Source of the DNA: Herbidospora mongoliensis
Lineage (GTDB): Bacteria; Actinomycetota; Actinomycetes; Streptosporangiales; Streptosporangiaceae
Direction of reading: 5' to 3'
Length of the DNA stretch: 64,000 bases
Assembly (NCBI RefSeq): GCF_001570545.1
Contig: NZ_BBXD01000010.1
Span: 496,001 to 560,000 of the forward strand
The translations under genes were made by a program, and so were the position numbers. This document shows, piece by piece, positions 1 to 8,523 of this stretch (its first letter is position 1; the number at the start of each line of letters is the position of its first letter). The notes under the pieces are model-generated. The model searched no databases. It was not told the origin of the DNA and saw only the letters and a list, made by a program, of their open reading frames with translations.

Positions 1-64
1 CCACCTGTTCATGCGCCAAGTCTGCCGGGCGCGCAGAGCGCTTCGCTCATCCTCTGGTACGAAC

Positions 65-868
65 TCAGTCGTCGAACGGGTGGCTCATCCTGGTGCCCGG
101 CGGCAGGTCCCGGCGGACGTACCACTCGGTGCCGAACACGTAGCGGTAGACCGGGGCCGGGATCTTCAGCAGGGCCGCCAGGGTCCGGTCGCCGTCTCCG
201 CCGCTGGCCTGGGTGGCGTGGGCGGCCATCGACTGGCGTTTGACCGAGGTCCACTTGCGGACGTTCACCCGGTGGGTGATGTCGGCCGAGGCCGAGTAGG
301 CCGTCTCGAACGAGCGGATGTCCAGCTGGGGATAGAGCCGGGCCGCCAGGCGCACACCTTTCAGCAGAGGGTCGCGGTTCACGGTCGCCTCCAGCAGGAT
401 CGGCGGGGTCGCCGCCAGTCTCGCCGCGCGGGTGCCCACTCGGTAGACCTGCACGTGGTCGGGGTGGCCGTAGCCGCCTGATGGGTCGTAGATGGTCAGT
501 AGCTCTGCCTTCTCCTCGTCGAGGACCGCCGCCAGGCGGGTGGCCGCCTCTTCGATGTCGGCGTCCATGAAGGCGTCGGCCGGGCGGTCTTCGGCGCCGC
601 CGCCCGCTTCCAGGCCCGAATCGGCGTAGCCCAGCTGGACCACGCGCGCGCAGCCCAGTCGTGCGGCCGAGTCGTAGAGCTCGTTCATGCGGGTTTCGCC
701 AAGCTCGTCGCCATAGGGGAGCTCGGCCAGGCCGTGTTCGCCCGCTGTGGCCACCACCAGGACCACGCGGTGGCCCTCGGCTGCGAGCATCGCCATGGTC
801 CCGGCCGTCAGCAGCGCCTCGTCGTCGGGATGGGCGTGAAAGAACACCGCTGTCTTCACCCGACACAT
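65..868 (-). CDS. PIG-L (LmbE-like) family deacetylase
   Basis: 267-residue cytosolic enzyme of the PIG-L/LmbE zinc deacetylase family, which removes N-acetyl groups from amino sugars such as those in mycothiol or lincosamide biosynthesis. The N-terminus carries the metal-binding AHPDDE motif (about residues 12-17) directly after the first beta strand, and a second conserved His motif, GYGHPDH, lies in the middle. The length is typical. The ATG at 868 is preceded by an AGAGGG-like ribosome site; an in-frame GTG at 859 is the alternative. It is divergent from the glycosyltransferase starting at 927, and the pair could act on the same glycoconjugate, which is inference. It need not be mshB itself: no other mycothiol gene is nearby and the substrate cannot be read from the sequence. 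Confidence 0.9.
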   Translation of the reverse strand: MCRVKTAVFFHAHPDDEALLTAGTMAMLAAEGHRVVLVVATAGEHGLAELPYGDELGETRMNELYDSAARLGCARVVQLGYADSGLEAGGGAEDRPADAFMDADIEEAATRLAAVLDEEKAELLTIYDPSGGYGHPDHVQVYRVGTRAARLAATPPILLEATVNRDPLLKGVRLAARLYPQLDIRSFETAYSASADITHRVNVRKWTSVKRQSMAAHATQASGGDGDRTLAALLKIPAPVYRYVFGTEWYVRRDLPPGTRMSHPFDD

Positions 869-926
869 GATCCCACCCTCTGATCGCGCGTTTGAGCGGG
901 GTCCCGACCTCTGTCAGGCTGATCGG

Positions 927-2033
927 GTGCGCATCCTTCACGTGAGCGACTGCTACCTGCCCCGGTTGGGCGGCATCGAGGTGCAGGTCGCCGATCTGAT
1001 CGGCAGCCAGCGGAAGGCGGGGCACGACGTCGAGGTGGTCACCGCCACGCCGGGCGAGCCGCTTCCCGGGGTTCACCGGGTGACCGCGCGCATGCCCTTC
1101 GACCTGCCGGTCCACCCGCGCGGGACGGGCCATCTGACCCGGATCATGGCTGGATACAGGCCCGATGTCGTCCATGTCCACACCGGCGCGGTGTCGCCGT
1201 TCGCGTGGATGGGGGTGCTGGCCGCCCGCCGCGTGAGGATCCCCACCGTCGTGACCGTGCACAGCATGTGGGATCCGGTCACCGCGAACCTCTACCGGGC
1301 ACTCAAGATCTCGAACTGGGCAGACTGGGGTCTCGTGGGCACGGCGGTCTCCGAGGCCGCCGCCCGCCCCATCCGCCGCGTGGCGGGGCCGCGGACACCC
1401 GTCCACGTGGTGTCCAACGGGCTCGACCTGTCCGACTGGCGGCCCGAAGGCCCGGCCCGGACACCCACCGACGAGGTCCATGTGGTCGCGGTGGGCCGGC
1501 TGGCGCCGCGCAAGCAGCCCGTACGACTCCTGAAACTCCTGGAAGCCGCCAAGGCCAGGGCTCCGAAGGGGATCACCCTGCGGGCCACGATCGTGGGCGA
1601 CGGGCCCGCACGGGGGCAGATGGAGCGCCATCTGCGGTCGAAGCGGATCGATTGGGTCGAGATGCCGGGGAGGTACACCCGGGAGGAGATCAGGGGGCTG
1701 CTGGCGGAGGCCGACGTCTTCGTCGCCCCGGCGCCCCGGGAGTCGTTCGGTCTGGCCGCGCTGGAAGCACGCGCGGCGGGGGTGCCGGTGGTGGCACGCT
1801 CGCAGAGCGGTGTGGCCGACTTCGTGAGCCCCGGCAAGGAAGGCCTGCTGGGGCGCACCTTCGACGAGCTGGCCGGTGCGGTGGCACGGCTCGCGGGGGA
1901 CCCTGCGCTACGAGGGGCGATCGCCGAGCACAATCGGTCGACGTCGCCGGTCAGATGCTCGTGGCCGGTGGTCCTTGAAGGGTTCGAACGCTGTTATGAA
2001 CGGGCCGCCGACGCGCCTTCGGGCCGGCGGTAG
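927..2033 (+). CDS. GT4-family glycosyltransferase (GT-B fold)
   Basis: Retaining glycosyltransferase of family GT4, 368 residues from the GTG at 927. The N-terminus has the usual GT-B opening (RILHVSDCYLPRLGG) followed by a glycine-rich acceptor-domain loop. The C-terminal nucleotide-sugar domain has the VGRLAPRKQP strand and the family signature ESFGLAALEARAAGVPVV, which includes the E-x7-E pair. There is no signal peptide or membrane helix, so it probably acts at the inner face of the membrane. The frame stays open back to 867, but that extension overlaps the divergent deacetylase and has no family similarity, so I prefer 927. Donor and acceptor are unknown; a mannosyl- or glucosyltransferase for a cell-surface lipid or thiol glycoside is possible. 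Confidence 0.9.
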   Translation: MRILHVSDCYLPRLGGIEVQVADLIGSQRKAGHDVEVVTATPGEPLPGVHRVTARMPFDLPVHPRGTGHLTRIMAGYRPDVVHVHTGAVSPFAWMGVLAARRVRIPTVVTVHSMWDPVTANLYRALKISNWADWGLVGTAVSEAAARPIRRVAGPRTPVHVVSNGLDLSDWRPEGPARTPTDEVHVVAVGRLAPRKQPVRLLKLLEAAKARAPKGITLRATIVGDGPARGQMERHLRSKRIDWVEMPGRYTREEIRGLLAEADVFVAPAPRESFGLAALEARAAGVPVVARSQSGVADFVSPGKEGLLGRTFDELAGAVARLAGDPALRGAIAEHNRSTSPVRCSWPVVLEGFERCYERAADAPSGRR

Positions 2034-2040
2034 GTCGGGG

Positions 2041-2066
2041 GCCGGGTCAAAAAGGGAGGACCCGGC
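2041..2066 (+). terminator. Hairpin after the GT4 gene
   Basis: GCCGGGTC (2041-2048) and GACCCGGC (2059-2066) form a perfect 8-bp stem around a 10-base A/G-rich loop, eight bases after the glycosyltransferase stop. There is no T-tract, as is common for high-GC actinomycete terminators. It may also serve the convergent transglutaminase gene. Confidence 0.55.
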
Positions 2067-2195
2067 CTGAGGGAGTGCGTAGGTCGATGGGCAGCGGTTG
2101 CCGGGGCGGACGGGGACGCTGGATGATCTGGACCCTTTTCACAAGAGGCTCTCCTCTCCCGTTTTGGTCTCAGCCTTCCCAGTAATACGTAATGA

Positions 2196-3032
2196 TCACG
2201 CCAACCGGGTCACTTCAACCTTTACTTCTTGTCTTCCCGCAGGTGGTCCTTGGTAAATACCTTTCAAAGGGGGTACGTCAGCGTAGTCTCTCCCGCGCGC
2301 TACCACTACATGTGTTTCGCCTACTTTTGAGCGGTTTGTCGGGTCGAGCGCGTTCCACTCGCCGGCCCAGTACTCCACCCACGCGTGCGACTGCCCCGCG
2401 ACCGGTTCCCCGATGGCCGCGTCGGGCGCCGGATGGATGTAACCGGAGACATACCGGGCCGGGAGTCCCGCCGCCCGCATCAGCGCGACGGTCAGGTGGG
2501 CCATGTCCTGGCAGACGCCTTTCCCCTGGTCCCAGGCCTCCTGAGCGCTGGTGAGGACCCCGGTCGTGCCGGGGACGTACTCGACCCGCTCATGGACCGC
2601 CCAGGCGATCGCCTCGGCCGCCTCGTGGGGGTCGCGGCCGGCGGTCTGCGTGAGCCCGACGTCGCCACAAGTGATCGTCGTGCGGTCGGTCGGGCGCAGC
2701 AGCTCGGCGACCGGTCCATTGACGGCCTTCAGGACCTCCCACGGGAGCGGCTTGGCCAGCGGCCGCACCGGTGAGGTGTCGACCCGTGCCACCGCCTCGA
2801 TCGACAGCGTGCGGTGGCCGCCCGACACGTCGAAGACGCTGACGCTGGTGCCCCAGTAGTCGCGGTAGGTCCAGACCGGTGTGCCGGGCCGGATGATCAG
2901 TTGATAGTCCAGGGTGGCCTGGCGGTGGTCGTCCACCGGGGTCATCCGGACCTCGTTGTAGGAGGACGCCGCGTCGCCTTCGTACTCCACGAACGTCGAG
3001 TGGCGGATCTTCACACGCCAGCCGGTTTCCAT
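2196..3032 (-). CDS. Transglutaminase-like cysteine protease/peptidase
   Basis: 278-residue protein of the bacterial transglutaminase-like superfamily. An N-terminal beta-rich domain (about residues 1-140) is followed by the catalytic core: Cys in GVCQDMAHL, His in SHAWVEYW and Asp in ALDPTN, the expected Cys-His-Asp triad. ATG 3032 lies inside the end of the alpha-E gene (22-base overlap), so the two are translationally coupled. Together with the permuted ATP-grasp gene upstream, this is the widely conserved ATP-grasp / alpha-E / transglutaminase set thought to make and process an unknown peptide or peptide tag. The last 100 or so bases of the gene are noticeably poorer in G/C than the rest of the cluster. 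Confidence 0.9.
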   Translation of the reverse strand: METGWRVKIRHSTFVEYEGDAASSYNEVRMTPVDDHRQATLDYQLIIRPGTPVWTYRDYWGTSVSVFDVSGGHRTLSIEAVARVDTSPVRPLAKPLPWEVLKAVNGPVAELLRPTDRTTITCGDVGLTQTAGRDPHEAAEAIAWAVHERVEYVPGTTGVLTSAQEAWDQGKGVCQDMAHLTVALMRAAGLPARYVSGYIHPAPDAAIGEPVAGQSHAWVEYWAGEWNALDPTNRSKVGETHVVVARGRDYADVPPLKGIYQGPPAGRQEVKVEVTRLA

Positions 3033-3988
3033 GTCACACCTCCCAGCGCCTGCACGCCCAGCTCCCAGCGCACCGTCGCGACGTGCTGGAAGAACCGTTC
3101 CGTCAGCCCCTCCGAGGCGATCACGCACGCCGCCTGGAGGGTGATCAGCAGTTCGGGCAGCTGATCTTCCAGGCCCGCCGTGTCCGCGTATTCCAGGGCC
3201 ATCCGGACCCGCCCGATCGCCGCCCGCGCCGGGTCGTTCATGCCCGCTCTGCCCTGGTTGGGGCTGAGTTCGGCCAGGCACTGCTCGGCGGTGGTGAGGG
3301 CGTGCATGACCGAGCGGGGGAACAGCCGGTCGAGGAGGAGGAACTCCAGGACCCGTTTCGAGTCGCCCCGGTGGGTTCTGGTGAACGACTCGTCGGCGCC
3401 GCACGCCTCCAGCAGCACCTTCCAGCCGCTCGACTCCGACGGCGGGGCGAACTCGCTGGGCAGCACCTCACCGTGCACGGCGAGCAGGCGGGCGGTCATG
3501 TCGACCCGTTCCAGGCTGCGGCCGAGCACCATGAACAGCCAGCCGTCGTCGCGGCTCATGGTCGCGTCGGCCAGACCGGAGAACAGGGCGGCCCTCTCGC
3601 GGACGTACCGGAGATAGCCGTGCGGACCGAGCCGTTCGGCCCCTATCTGGCGGATCGGGAGCTCGTTCCAGGTGACGTTGAGGCACTCCCAGACCTCGCT
3701 GGAGATGATCTCCCGTACACCTCGGGCGTTCTCGCGGGCCGCCCGGACGCAGCCCGCGATCGAACTCGGGGTGGCCGAGTCGTAGGCGAGGCGCTGGATC
3801 ATCGTCTCGGTCGTCGGGTTGTCGCCGCCCTCGTGGCCGAGGATGGCCAAAACCGTCGACCAGTCCTCGTCGTCGCCGAGAGTGCGGTGCAGGGAGACGT
3901 CGAGCAGGCGGGCGATGTCGTCGGAGCGTTCGACGTACCGGCCTATCCAGTACAGCGTCTCCGCGATGCGGCTCAGCAGCTCTCTCAC
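3011..3988 (-). CDS. Alpha-E domain protein (DUF403)
   Basis: 325-residue all-helical protein of the alpha-E (DUF403) family, starting with the diagnostic segment LLSRIAETLYWIGRYVERSD and continuing through long amphipathic helices (RAARENARGVREIIS and others). No catalytic function is established for this family, which is defined by its genomic link to permuted ATP-grasp enzymes and transglutaminases. GTG 3988 overlaps the stop codon of the ATP-grasp gene as GTGA, and its own end overlaps the transglutaminase start, so all three proteins should be made in fixed proportion. It presumably acts as a partner or scaffold for the other two. Confidence 0.92.
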   Translation of the reverse strand: MRELLSRIAETLYWIGRYVERSDDIARLLDVSLHRTLGDDEDWSTVLAILGHEGGDNPTTETMIQRLAYDSATPSSIAGCVRAARENARGVREIISSEVWECLNVTWNELPIRQIGAERLGPHGYLRYVRERAALFSGLADATMSRDDGWLFMVLGRSLERVDMTARLLAVHGEVLPSEFAPPSESSGWKVLLEACGADESFTRTHRGDSKRVLEFLLLDRLFPRSVMHALTTAEQCLAELSPNQGRAGMNDPARAAIGRVRMALEYADTAGLEDQLPELLITLQAACVIASEGLTERFFQHVATVRWELGVQALGGVTWKPAGV

Positions 3989-5514
3989 TGTTCGGCCTCC
4001 CCGTCCCAGGCGGCGTTGCGGCTCGGTTGCCAATGCGCCGGCGGCATGTGCCCGCCGGTCGCGACGTGCGGAATGCGCGATCCCGGCTCCGACAGCACCC
4101 AGGTGTCCTTGGAGCCCCCGCCCTGGCTGGAGTTGACGACGAGTTCGCCTTCCGGGAGGGCGACCCGGGTGAGACCGCCCGGGAGCAGCCAGACGTCGTC
4201 GCCGTCGTTGACGGCGAACGGTCTCAGGTCGATGTGCCGGGGCCTCGGGAGATCGCCGATCATGGCCGGCGAGGTGGACAGAGCCACCGGCCGCTGGGCG
4301 ATCCACCCCCGAGGATCTTTCTGTACGTTCTCCTTCAGCGCCACCAGCGTCTCCTCCTCGGCCCTCGGGCCGATGACGATGCCCTTGCCACCGGCTCCGT
4401 CGACGGGCTTGAGCACCAGGTGGTCGAGGTTGCCGAGGACCCATCCGAGCGTGTCGGCGTCCTCCAGGCGGTAGGTCTCGACGTTGGAGATCAGCGGGGT
4501 CTCGCCGAGGTAGTACTTCATGATGTCCGGTATGTAGGTGTAGAGCAGCTTGTCGTCCGCCACCCCGTTACCGACCGCGTTGGCGATGGCGACCGTGCCC
4601 GCTCTGGCGGCGTTCAGCAGGCCGGGACAGCCGAGGGTCGAGTCGGGGCGGAAGTGCAAGGGGTCGAGATAGTCGTCGTCGACCCTTCGGTAGATCACGT
4701 GGACGGGCCGCTTGCCGTGTGTGGTGATCATGTAGACCCGGTTGTTCTCGCAGACCAGGTCACGGCCCTCGACGAGCTCCACGCCCATCAACCGGGCGAG
4801 CAGGGCGTGCTCGAAGTAGGCGGCGTTGTAGACACCCGGGGTGAGCACGACCACCGTGGGATCGTTGATCGTCGCCGGTGCGGCCCGTCTCAGGGCGGCG
4901 AGCAGCCGGCCCGGATACTCGTCGACCGCGCGCACCCTCTGTTCGGTGAACAGCGCGGGGAGGGTGCGCATCATCGCCAGGCGGTTCTCCAGGACGTAAC
5001 TGACCCCGCTCGGGGTGCGGACGTTGTCCTCCAGCACCCGGAACGCGCCCAGCTCGTCGCGGATGATGTCGATGCCCGCGATGTGGACGCGGACCCCGTT
5101 CGCCGGTCTGATCCCGTCGGCCATCCGGTGGAAATGAGGGGAGCTGTGCAGGAGCGACCACGGGACCACCCCGTCGTGGAAGATCTGGCGACCGCCGTAC
5201 ACATCGGCCAGAAAGGCTTCCAGGGTGCGGACCCGCTGACGGACCGCGCGGGCGATCAGATCCCACTCCGCCGCGTCGATCACGCGGGGGATCAGATCGA
5301 GCGGGAAGGGTCGCTCCTCGCCCGCGTAGTCGAAGGTCACGCCTCTGTCGGTGAAGACCCGGGTCAGCTGGTCGGCCCGGAAACGGAGCTCGTCGGCCCC
5401 GAGGGGTTGCAGGGCCGCGAACAGCCCTTGATACGGCGGCCGGGGGATCCCCGGACGCTCGAACATCTCGTCCCATGCATCGGCCAGGGCATATGAGTCG
5501 AATATGTCCGCCAT
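3985..5514 (-). CDS. Circularly permuted ATP-grasp protein (DUF404/DUF407)
   Basis: 509-residue circularly permuted ATP-grasp enzyme of type 2. These enzymes probably form an amide bond by activating a carboxylate with ATP. Visible elements include the N-terminal FDSYALADAWDEMF, the RRVDDDYLDPL loop, the glycine-rich LKPVDGAGGKGIVIGP nucleotide-binding segment and a conserved C-terminus with LPGGLTRVALPEGELVVNSSQ. The length matches the family. It is the first gene of the three-gene cluster and is coupled to the alpha-E gene by a GTGA overlap. Its acceptor and product are unknown; proposals for the family include small glutamyl-type peptides. The ATG at 5514 is unambiguous. Confidence 0.93.
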   Translation of the reverse strand: MADIFDSYALADAWDEMFERPGIPRPPYQGLFAALQPLGADELRFRADQLTRVFTDRGVTFDYAGEERPFPLDLIPRVIDAAEWDLIARAVRQRVRTLEAFLADVYGGRQIFHDGVVPWSLLHSSPHFHRMADGIRPANGVRVHIAGIDIIRDELGAFRVLEDNVRTPSGVSYVLENRLAMMRTLPALFTEQRVRAVDEYPGRLLAALRRAAPATINDPTVVVLTPGVYNAAYFEHALLARLMGVELVEGRDLVCENNRVYMITTHGKRPVHVIYRRVDDDYLDPLHFRPDSTLGCPGLLNAARAGTVAIANAVGNGVADDKLLYTYIPDIMKYYLGETPLISNVETYRLEDADTLGWVLGNLDHLVLKPVDGAGGKGIVIGPRAEEETLVALKENVQKDPRGWIAQRPVALSTSPAMIGDLPRPRHIDLRPFAVNDGDDVWLLPGGLTRVALPEGELVVNSSQGGGSKDTWVLSEPGSRIPHVATGGHMPPAHWQPSRNAAWDGEAEQ

Positions 5515-5559
5515 GTCCGGAGCGTAGGAAACCGATGTTTCGCGTGATGCCGCCGGATG

Positions 5560-7233
5560 TTACGGCCGGGCGTGCACGTAGCTCGGCCAGGAGCCGTAAC
5601 CCGTGATGTCCCTGGCCTCTCGTACCGCATGGGCCTCGCAGAGGAACCCGGTGACGTGGGTGCCGTCGTCGAGCTCCACCGACCCGAGCCCGAGCGGCGG
5701 GGCGATGGTCACCAGCAGCTCGCCGAGCTTCTCCGCCGTCAGGTAGTGGAGTTCGACCTCGATGCTCTCGCCATCGGCCGTCTTGACCAGCCCCGGCCGG
5801 TCGCCCAGATCGAAGAGGCGGTAGGCCTTGGCCGTGTGGGCGATGCCCGCCAGGGTCGCGCCCAGCGCCAGCAACTCCGGGTGCAGCGGATGGCCGGTCC
5901 GGTGGGCTCCCACCACGGCCAGCAGCTTCCTGCCGTTCTGGATCCGGTACGGCGTGGCTCCCGCACGACCCGTGTGGAAACGTTCGGCTGCGTCCGCGAG
6001 CGGACCGTCGGCGCCTGCGGGGGCCAGCAGGGTGACGCCGTGCGGTCTGCCCGCGGACGTTGTGCCGGCCGGGACTGCTATCCCGGCCAGATCCAGGAGG
6101 TTGGCGAAGGTCGTATAGGTGCCGAGGACGGAGTTCCTGGCGATCGGATCTTCGGCCATCTCGTCGAGCGTGAACGTTCTCGGGACGGTGGGGACGGCGA
6201 TGGCGTCGACCTTCGCCCAGGTCTGGCGGGTTTCGGCCTGCAACTCCCTGAGCCGGTGGATCCCCCGGAAGGTGTCGGGCCCCGTGACGTCGCCGCCGCT
6301 CCGCAGAACCTCCGCGGTGACCGGGTGGAGCGACTCGGGGTGGCCCTCGACGAACGCCCCGAGGACGCTCCACCGTTCCGCCACCCACGGGCCCTCGTAG
6401 AGCAGCCGCCCGGCGGCCAGGAAGGGCTCGATGCCGATGTCGACGAGTTCGTACCCGAGGTCTTCGAGCCTGCTCAGCACCTCGGTCCAGTTCTCGTCGC
6501 CCCGGATGACACCGATCCTCCTGATGGGCGCCGTGACGCGGGGGAGCCGCCTCGACCAGGGGTCGTCCTGCTCGTAACCCTCGATGATCTCCAGGACCGT
6601 CCGGGCGTCGGGGACGTTCAGCGAGAACACGCTCGGACAGTCGAGCGACGCACACGCGGGGACGACCCCCAGCGTGCTGACCAGGCCTTTCGACGGCTTG
6701 AGCCCCACGGTTCCGGTCATGACCGCCGGAACTCTGCCCGACCCCGCCGTGTCGGTCCCGATCGAGAAGCTGACGAGCCCGGCGCTGACCGCCACCGCCG
6801 ACCCCGACGACGAGCCACCCGAGATCAGCCCTTCGACCAGCGGCGATTCGACCGAGCCGTAAGGGCTCCTCGATCCCGACAGTCCCGTGGCGAACTGGTC
6901 GAGGTTGTTCTTGCCGATGAGGATCGCGCCCGCGTTGATCAGCCGGTCGACCAGCGGCGCCGACCTGTCGGGCCGGTAGGCGAAGTCCGGGCAGGCGACC
7001 GTGGTGGGCATGCCCGCGACGTCGATGTTGTCCTTGACGGCGAAGGGGATGCCGTAGAGGGGGAGGTCGGGGTCGTCCGGCAGTTCGGCGAGGGTCTCGT
7101 CTTCGGGTCTGAGGCTGATCCAGACGTTGTCGTCGCCTCTGGCCTTGATACGCCGGTAGACCTCTGCGACGACCTCACGGGGGTGCAGCCCGCTCTTGTA
7201 CGCCGCCTTCAACGCCGAAATCTGCAGATCCAC
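5560..7233 (-). CDS. atzF: Allophanate hydrolase
   Basis: 557-residue amidase-signature enzyme that hydrolyses allophanate to ammonia and CO2, the second step of urea use through urea amidolyase. The amidase domain shows the catalytic Lys in FAVKDNIDVAG, the serine-rich SGGSSSGSAVAVSAG and the nucleophile region GTDTAGSGRVPA. The C-terminal ~115 residues, from about 440 to the end (GGxCEAH-type FLCEAHAVREARDITGYGSW), are the extra domain that separates AtzF from ordinary amidases. GTG 7233 has a GGAGGG ribosome site. No urea carboxylase or carboxylase-associated protein is adjacent, so substrate supply must come from elsewhere. A GntR-like palindrome sits about 45 bases upstream. Confidence 0.92.
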   Translation of the reverse strand: MDLQISALKAAYKSGLHPREVVAEVYRRIKARGDDNVWISLRPEDETLAELPDDPDLPLYGIPFAVKDNIDVAGMPTTVACPDFAYRPDRSAPLVDRLINAGAILIGKNNLDQFATGLSGSRSPYGSVESPLVEGLISGGSSSGSAVAVSAGLVSFSIGTDTAGSGRVPAVMTGTVGLKPSKGLVSTLGVVPACASLDCPSVFSLNVPDARTVLEIIEGYEQDDPWSRRLPRVTAPIRRIGVIRGDENWTEVLSRLEDLGYELVDIGIEPFLAAGRLLYEGPWVAERWSVLGAFVEGHPESLHPVTAEVLRSGGDVTGPDTFRGIHRLRELQAETRQTWAKVDAIAVPTVPRTFTLDEMAEDPIARNSVLGTYTTFANLLDLAGIAVPAGTTSAGRPHGVTLLAPAGADGPLADAAERFHTGRAGATPYRIQNGRKLLAVVGAHRTGHPLHPELLALGATLAGIAHTAKAYRLFDLGDRPGLVKTADGESIEVELHYLTAEKLGELLVTIAPPLGLGSVELDDGTHVTGFLCEAHAVREARDITGYGSWPSYVHARP

Positions 7234-7275
7234 TAGCCCTCCAGTGCCGGGTACAGGGGCTGCACCTACCGTCGA

Positions 7276-7285
7276 TTGTCGACAA
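7276..7285. promoter_or_regulatory. Candidate GntR-type operator upstream of atzF
   Basis: TTGTCGACAA is a perfect 10-bp palindrome 43 bases upstream of the atzF start, and its form (TTGT-N2-ACAA) fits FadR-subfamily GntR regulators, which often control urea/allophanate genes in actinobacteria. No GntR gene is present in the window, so the regulator is inferred only from the site. Confidence 0.4.
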
Positions 7286-7385
7286 AATGTAACCGACGGC
7301 CGATTCTGTGCCTACCGTGACGTGTTAAATCCACGTAGCGATGCGCGGCGCCGGGTCGAACTCGCCGAACAGACCGGTGAGGGGG

Positions 7386-7937
7386 TCAGTCCCTGAGCGC
7401 TGCGGCTGATTCGACGAGCCCGGCGCGCTCGAGTGCGTCGAGGATGGCCGCGAAGGTCTTGGGCGGCCGAGTCCTGCCGTTGGCGATTTCCTGGACGCAG
7501 GTGCGAACGGTGCCTTCGTCGAGGTCAAGCTGGTCGAGGACAAAGTCGTCAGGGGTCTTGGCGACGATGCCGTAAGTCTCGACCATGCCGACGGGGAAGT
7601 CCTTCAGGTTCGAGGTGACGATGACCTCCGCGCCGCATTTGATGGCAGCGGCGAGAACGTGCCGGTCGTCGGCGTCGGGCAGCTTGAGACTTTCGATGAG
7701 CGCTTCGTAGTCCGCCACCAGCGCCCCTGGCAGAGCGGCGTTCATTCGCTCGCGGAGAGTCACCAGCTTGTCCGGCGAGATGTCCGGCCGGTTCCCGGCG
7801 AGGTTGCGAACCATCTCGTCGAGGATCTCGTTGGTCCAATGCGCGCGGACCGTGCCGGATCGGGCGATCCGGATGAGCAGGTCGCGGACCTCGTTGCCGT
7901 ACAGCACATTCGCGTCGTACACCGCGGCGAACGTCAT
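7386..7937 (-). CDS. PIN-domain ribonuclease toxin
   Basis: 183-residue PIN-domain protein, the likely RNase toxin of a type II toxin-antitoxin pair. It begins with the metal-binding Asp in AAVYDANVLYG and has the other acidic positions expected of PIN domains: Glu in ILDEMVRNL, the Asp cluster PDADDRHVLAAA and Asp in SNLKDFP. An extra C-terminal segment of about 50 residues (from PDDFVLDQLDLD) is helical and may contact the antitoxin. ATG 7937 overlaps the antitoxin stop (TGATG), the standard antitoxin-first arrangement. No membrane or signal sequence. Confidence 0.9.
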   Translation of the reverse strand: MTFAAVYDANVLYGNEVRDLLIRIARSGTVRAHWTNEILDEMVRNLAGNRPDISPDKLVTLRERMNAALPGALVADYEALIESLKLPDADDRHVLAAAIKCGAEVIVTSNLKDFPVGMVETYGIVAKTPDDFVLDQLDLDEGTVRTCVQEIANGRTRPPKTFAAILDALERAGLVESAAALRD

Positions 7938-8398
7938 CAGTACAGGTCCAGTTCCTCGCTGAGAGCTATGAGGTCATCGGCCGCCTTGCGGGTGTCGACA
8001 TCGTTCTGGCGCTTGTACGCCATGAGATCTTCGAACCGGACGCGTCGGTGCCGCCCGACGAGCCGATGCGGGATCTTGCCCGCGTCGAGCAGCCCGATGA
8101 GGTAGGGCCTGGAGACATTCAGCAGGTCCGCGGCCTGATGGGTAGTCAGCTCGGCATGGTTGGGCATCGCGGTCACGCCTCGCCCTTCGGCGAGTTGCGT
8201 GAGCATGTAGGCCAGCATCGTCACGACATCGCGAGGCAGGACGAGCGTCTCGTCACCGGCCAGCTCTCCGGTGACGAGGATGTCGTCAGCGCCGGGGTGG
8301 GTGGCCAGGTAGTCCTTGATCCGGCGCATGGCGCGGCCGGCATCCTGCGCGTCGACTTTGCCGGGTTCCAGGGACTTTGGAGTTCGTACAGTCATCAT
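7937..8398 (-). CDS. Excisionase-type HTH antitoxin
   Basis: 153-residue DNA-binding protein with an excisionase/MerR-like helix-turn-helix (TTHQAADLLNVSRPYLIGLL, then IPHRLVGRHRRVRFEDLMAY) at about residues 85-130. As the first gene of the pair it should bind and neutralise the PIN toxin through its C-terminal helix (KAADDLIALSEELDLY) and repress its own promoter. Two adjacent ATG codons (8398, 8395) follow a GAGAGGGGG ribosome site. Inverted and direct TGCAAT-type repeats lie immediately upstream and are the obvious operator. Confidence 0.9.
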   Translation of the reverse strand: MMTVRTPKSLEPGKVDAQDAGRAMRRIKDYLATHPGADDILVTGELAGDETLVLPRDVVTMLAYMLTQLAEGRGVTAMPNHAELTTHQAADLLNVSRPYLIGLLDAGKIPHRLVGRHRRVRFEDLMAYKRQNDVDTRKAADDLIALSEELDLY

Positions 8399-8411
8399 CG
8401 GCCCCCTCTCT

Positions 8412-8446
8412 ATTGCATTATGCGCAGCAAGTGCAATAAATGCAAT
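8412..8446. promoter_or_regulatory. Operator/promoter of the toxin-antitoxin pair
   Basis: ATTGCATTA at 8412-8420 faces TAAATGCAAT at 8437-8446 (one-base bulge), and TGCAA recurs as a direct repeat at 8432-8436 and 8441-8445. This A/T-rich patch stands out from its surroundings, lies 14-48 bases upstream of the antitoxin ATG and contains -10-like TTATTG/TAATGC on the minus strand. It is probably the autorepression site. Confidence 0.5.
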
Positions 8447-8523
8447 CGACCTCAGGAGGGGCCGGACCGAGGAGTTGACGAGATCAAGTGCGTTATGCGC
8501 TGCGGGGCCGGCCAGGCACCCTG

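Noticed and set aside
9-1631. A 540-codon open frame on the minus strand across the deacetylase and glycosyltransferase genes
   Set aside because: It lies antisense to two clearly recognised genes, has Arg/Pro/Gly-rich low-complexity sequence and no family motif; such frames are by-products of high G/C content.
5557-7236. A 559-codon plus-strand frame exactly opposite the allophanate hydrolase
   Set aside because: It is the complement of a well-supported enzyme gene, rich in Arg, Asp and Gly, without motifs.
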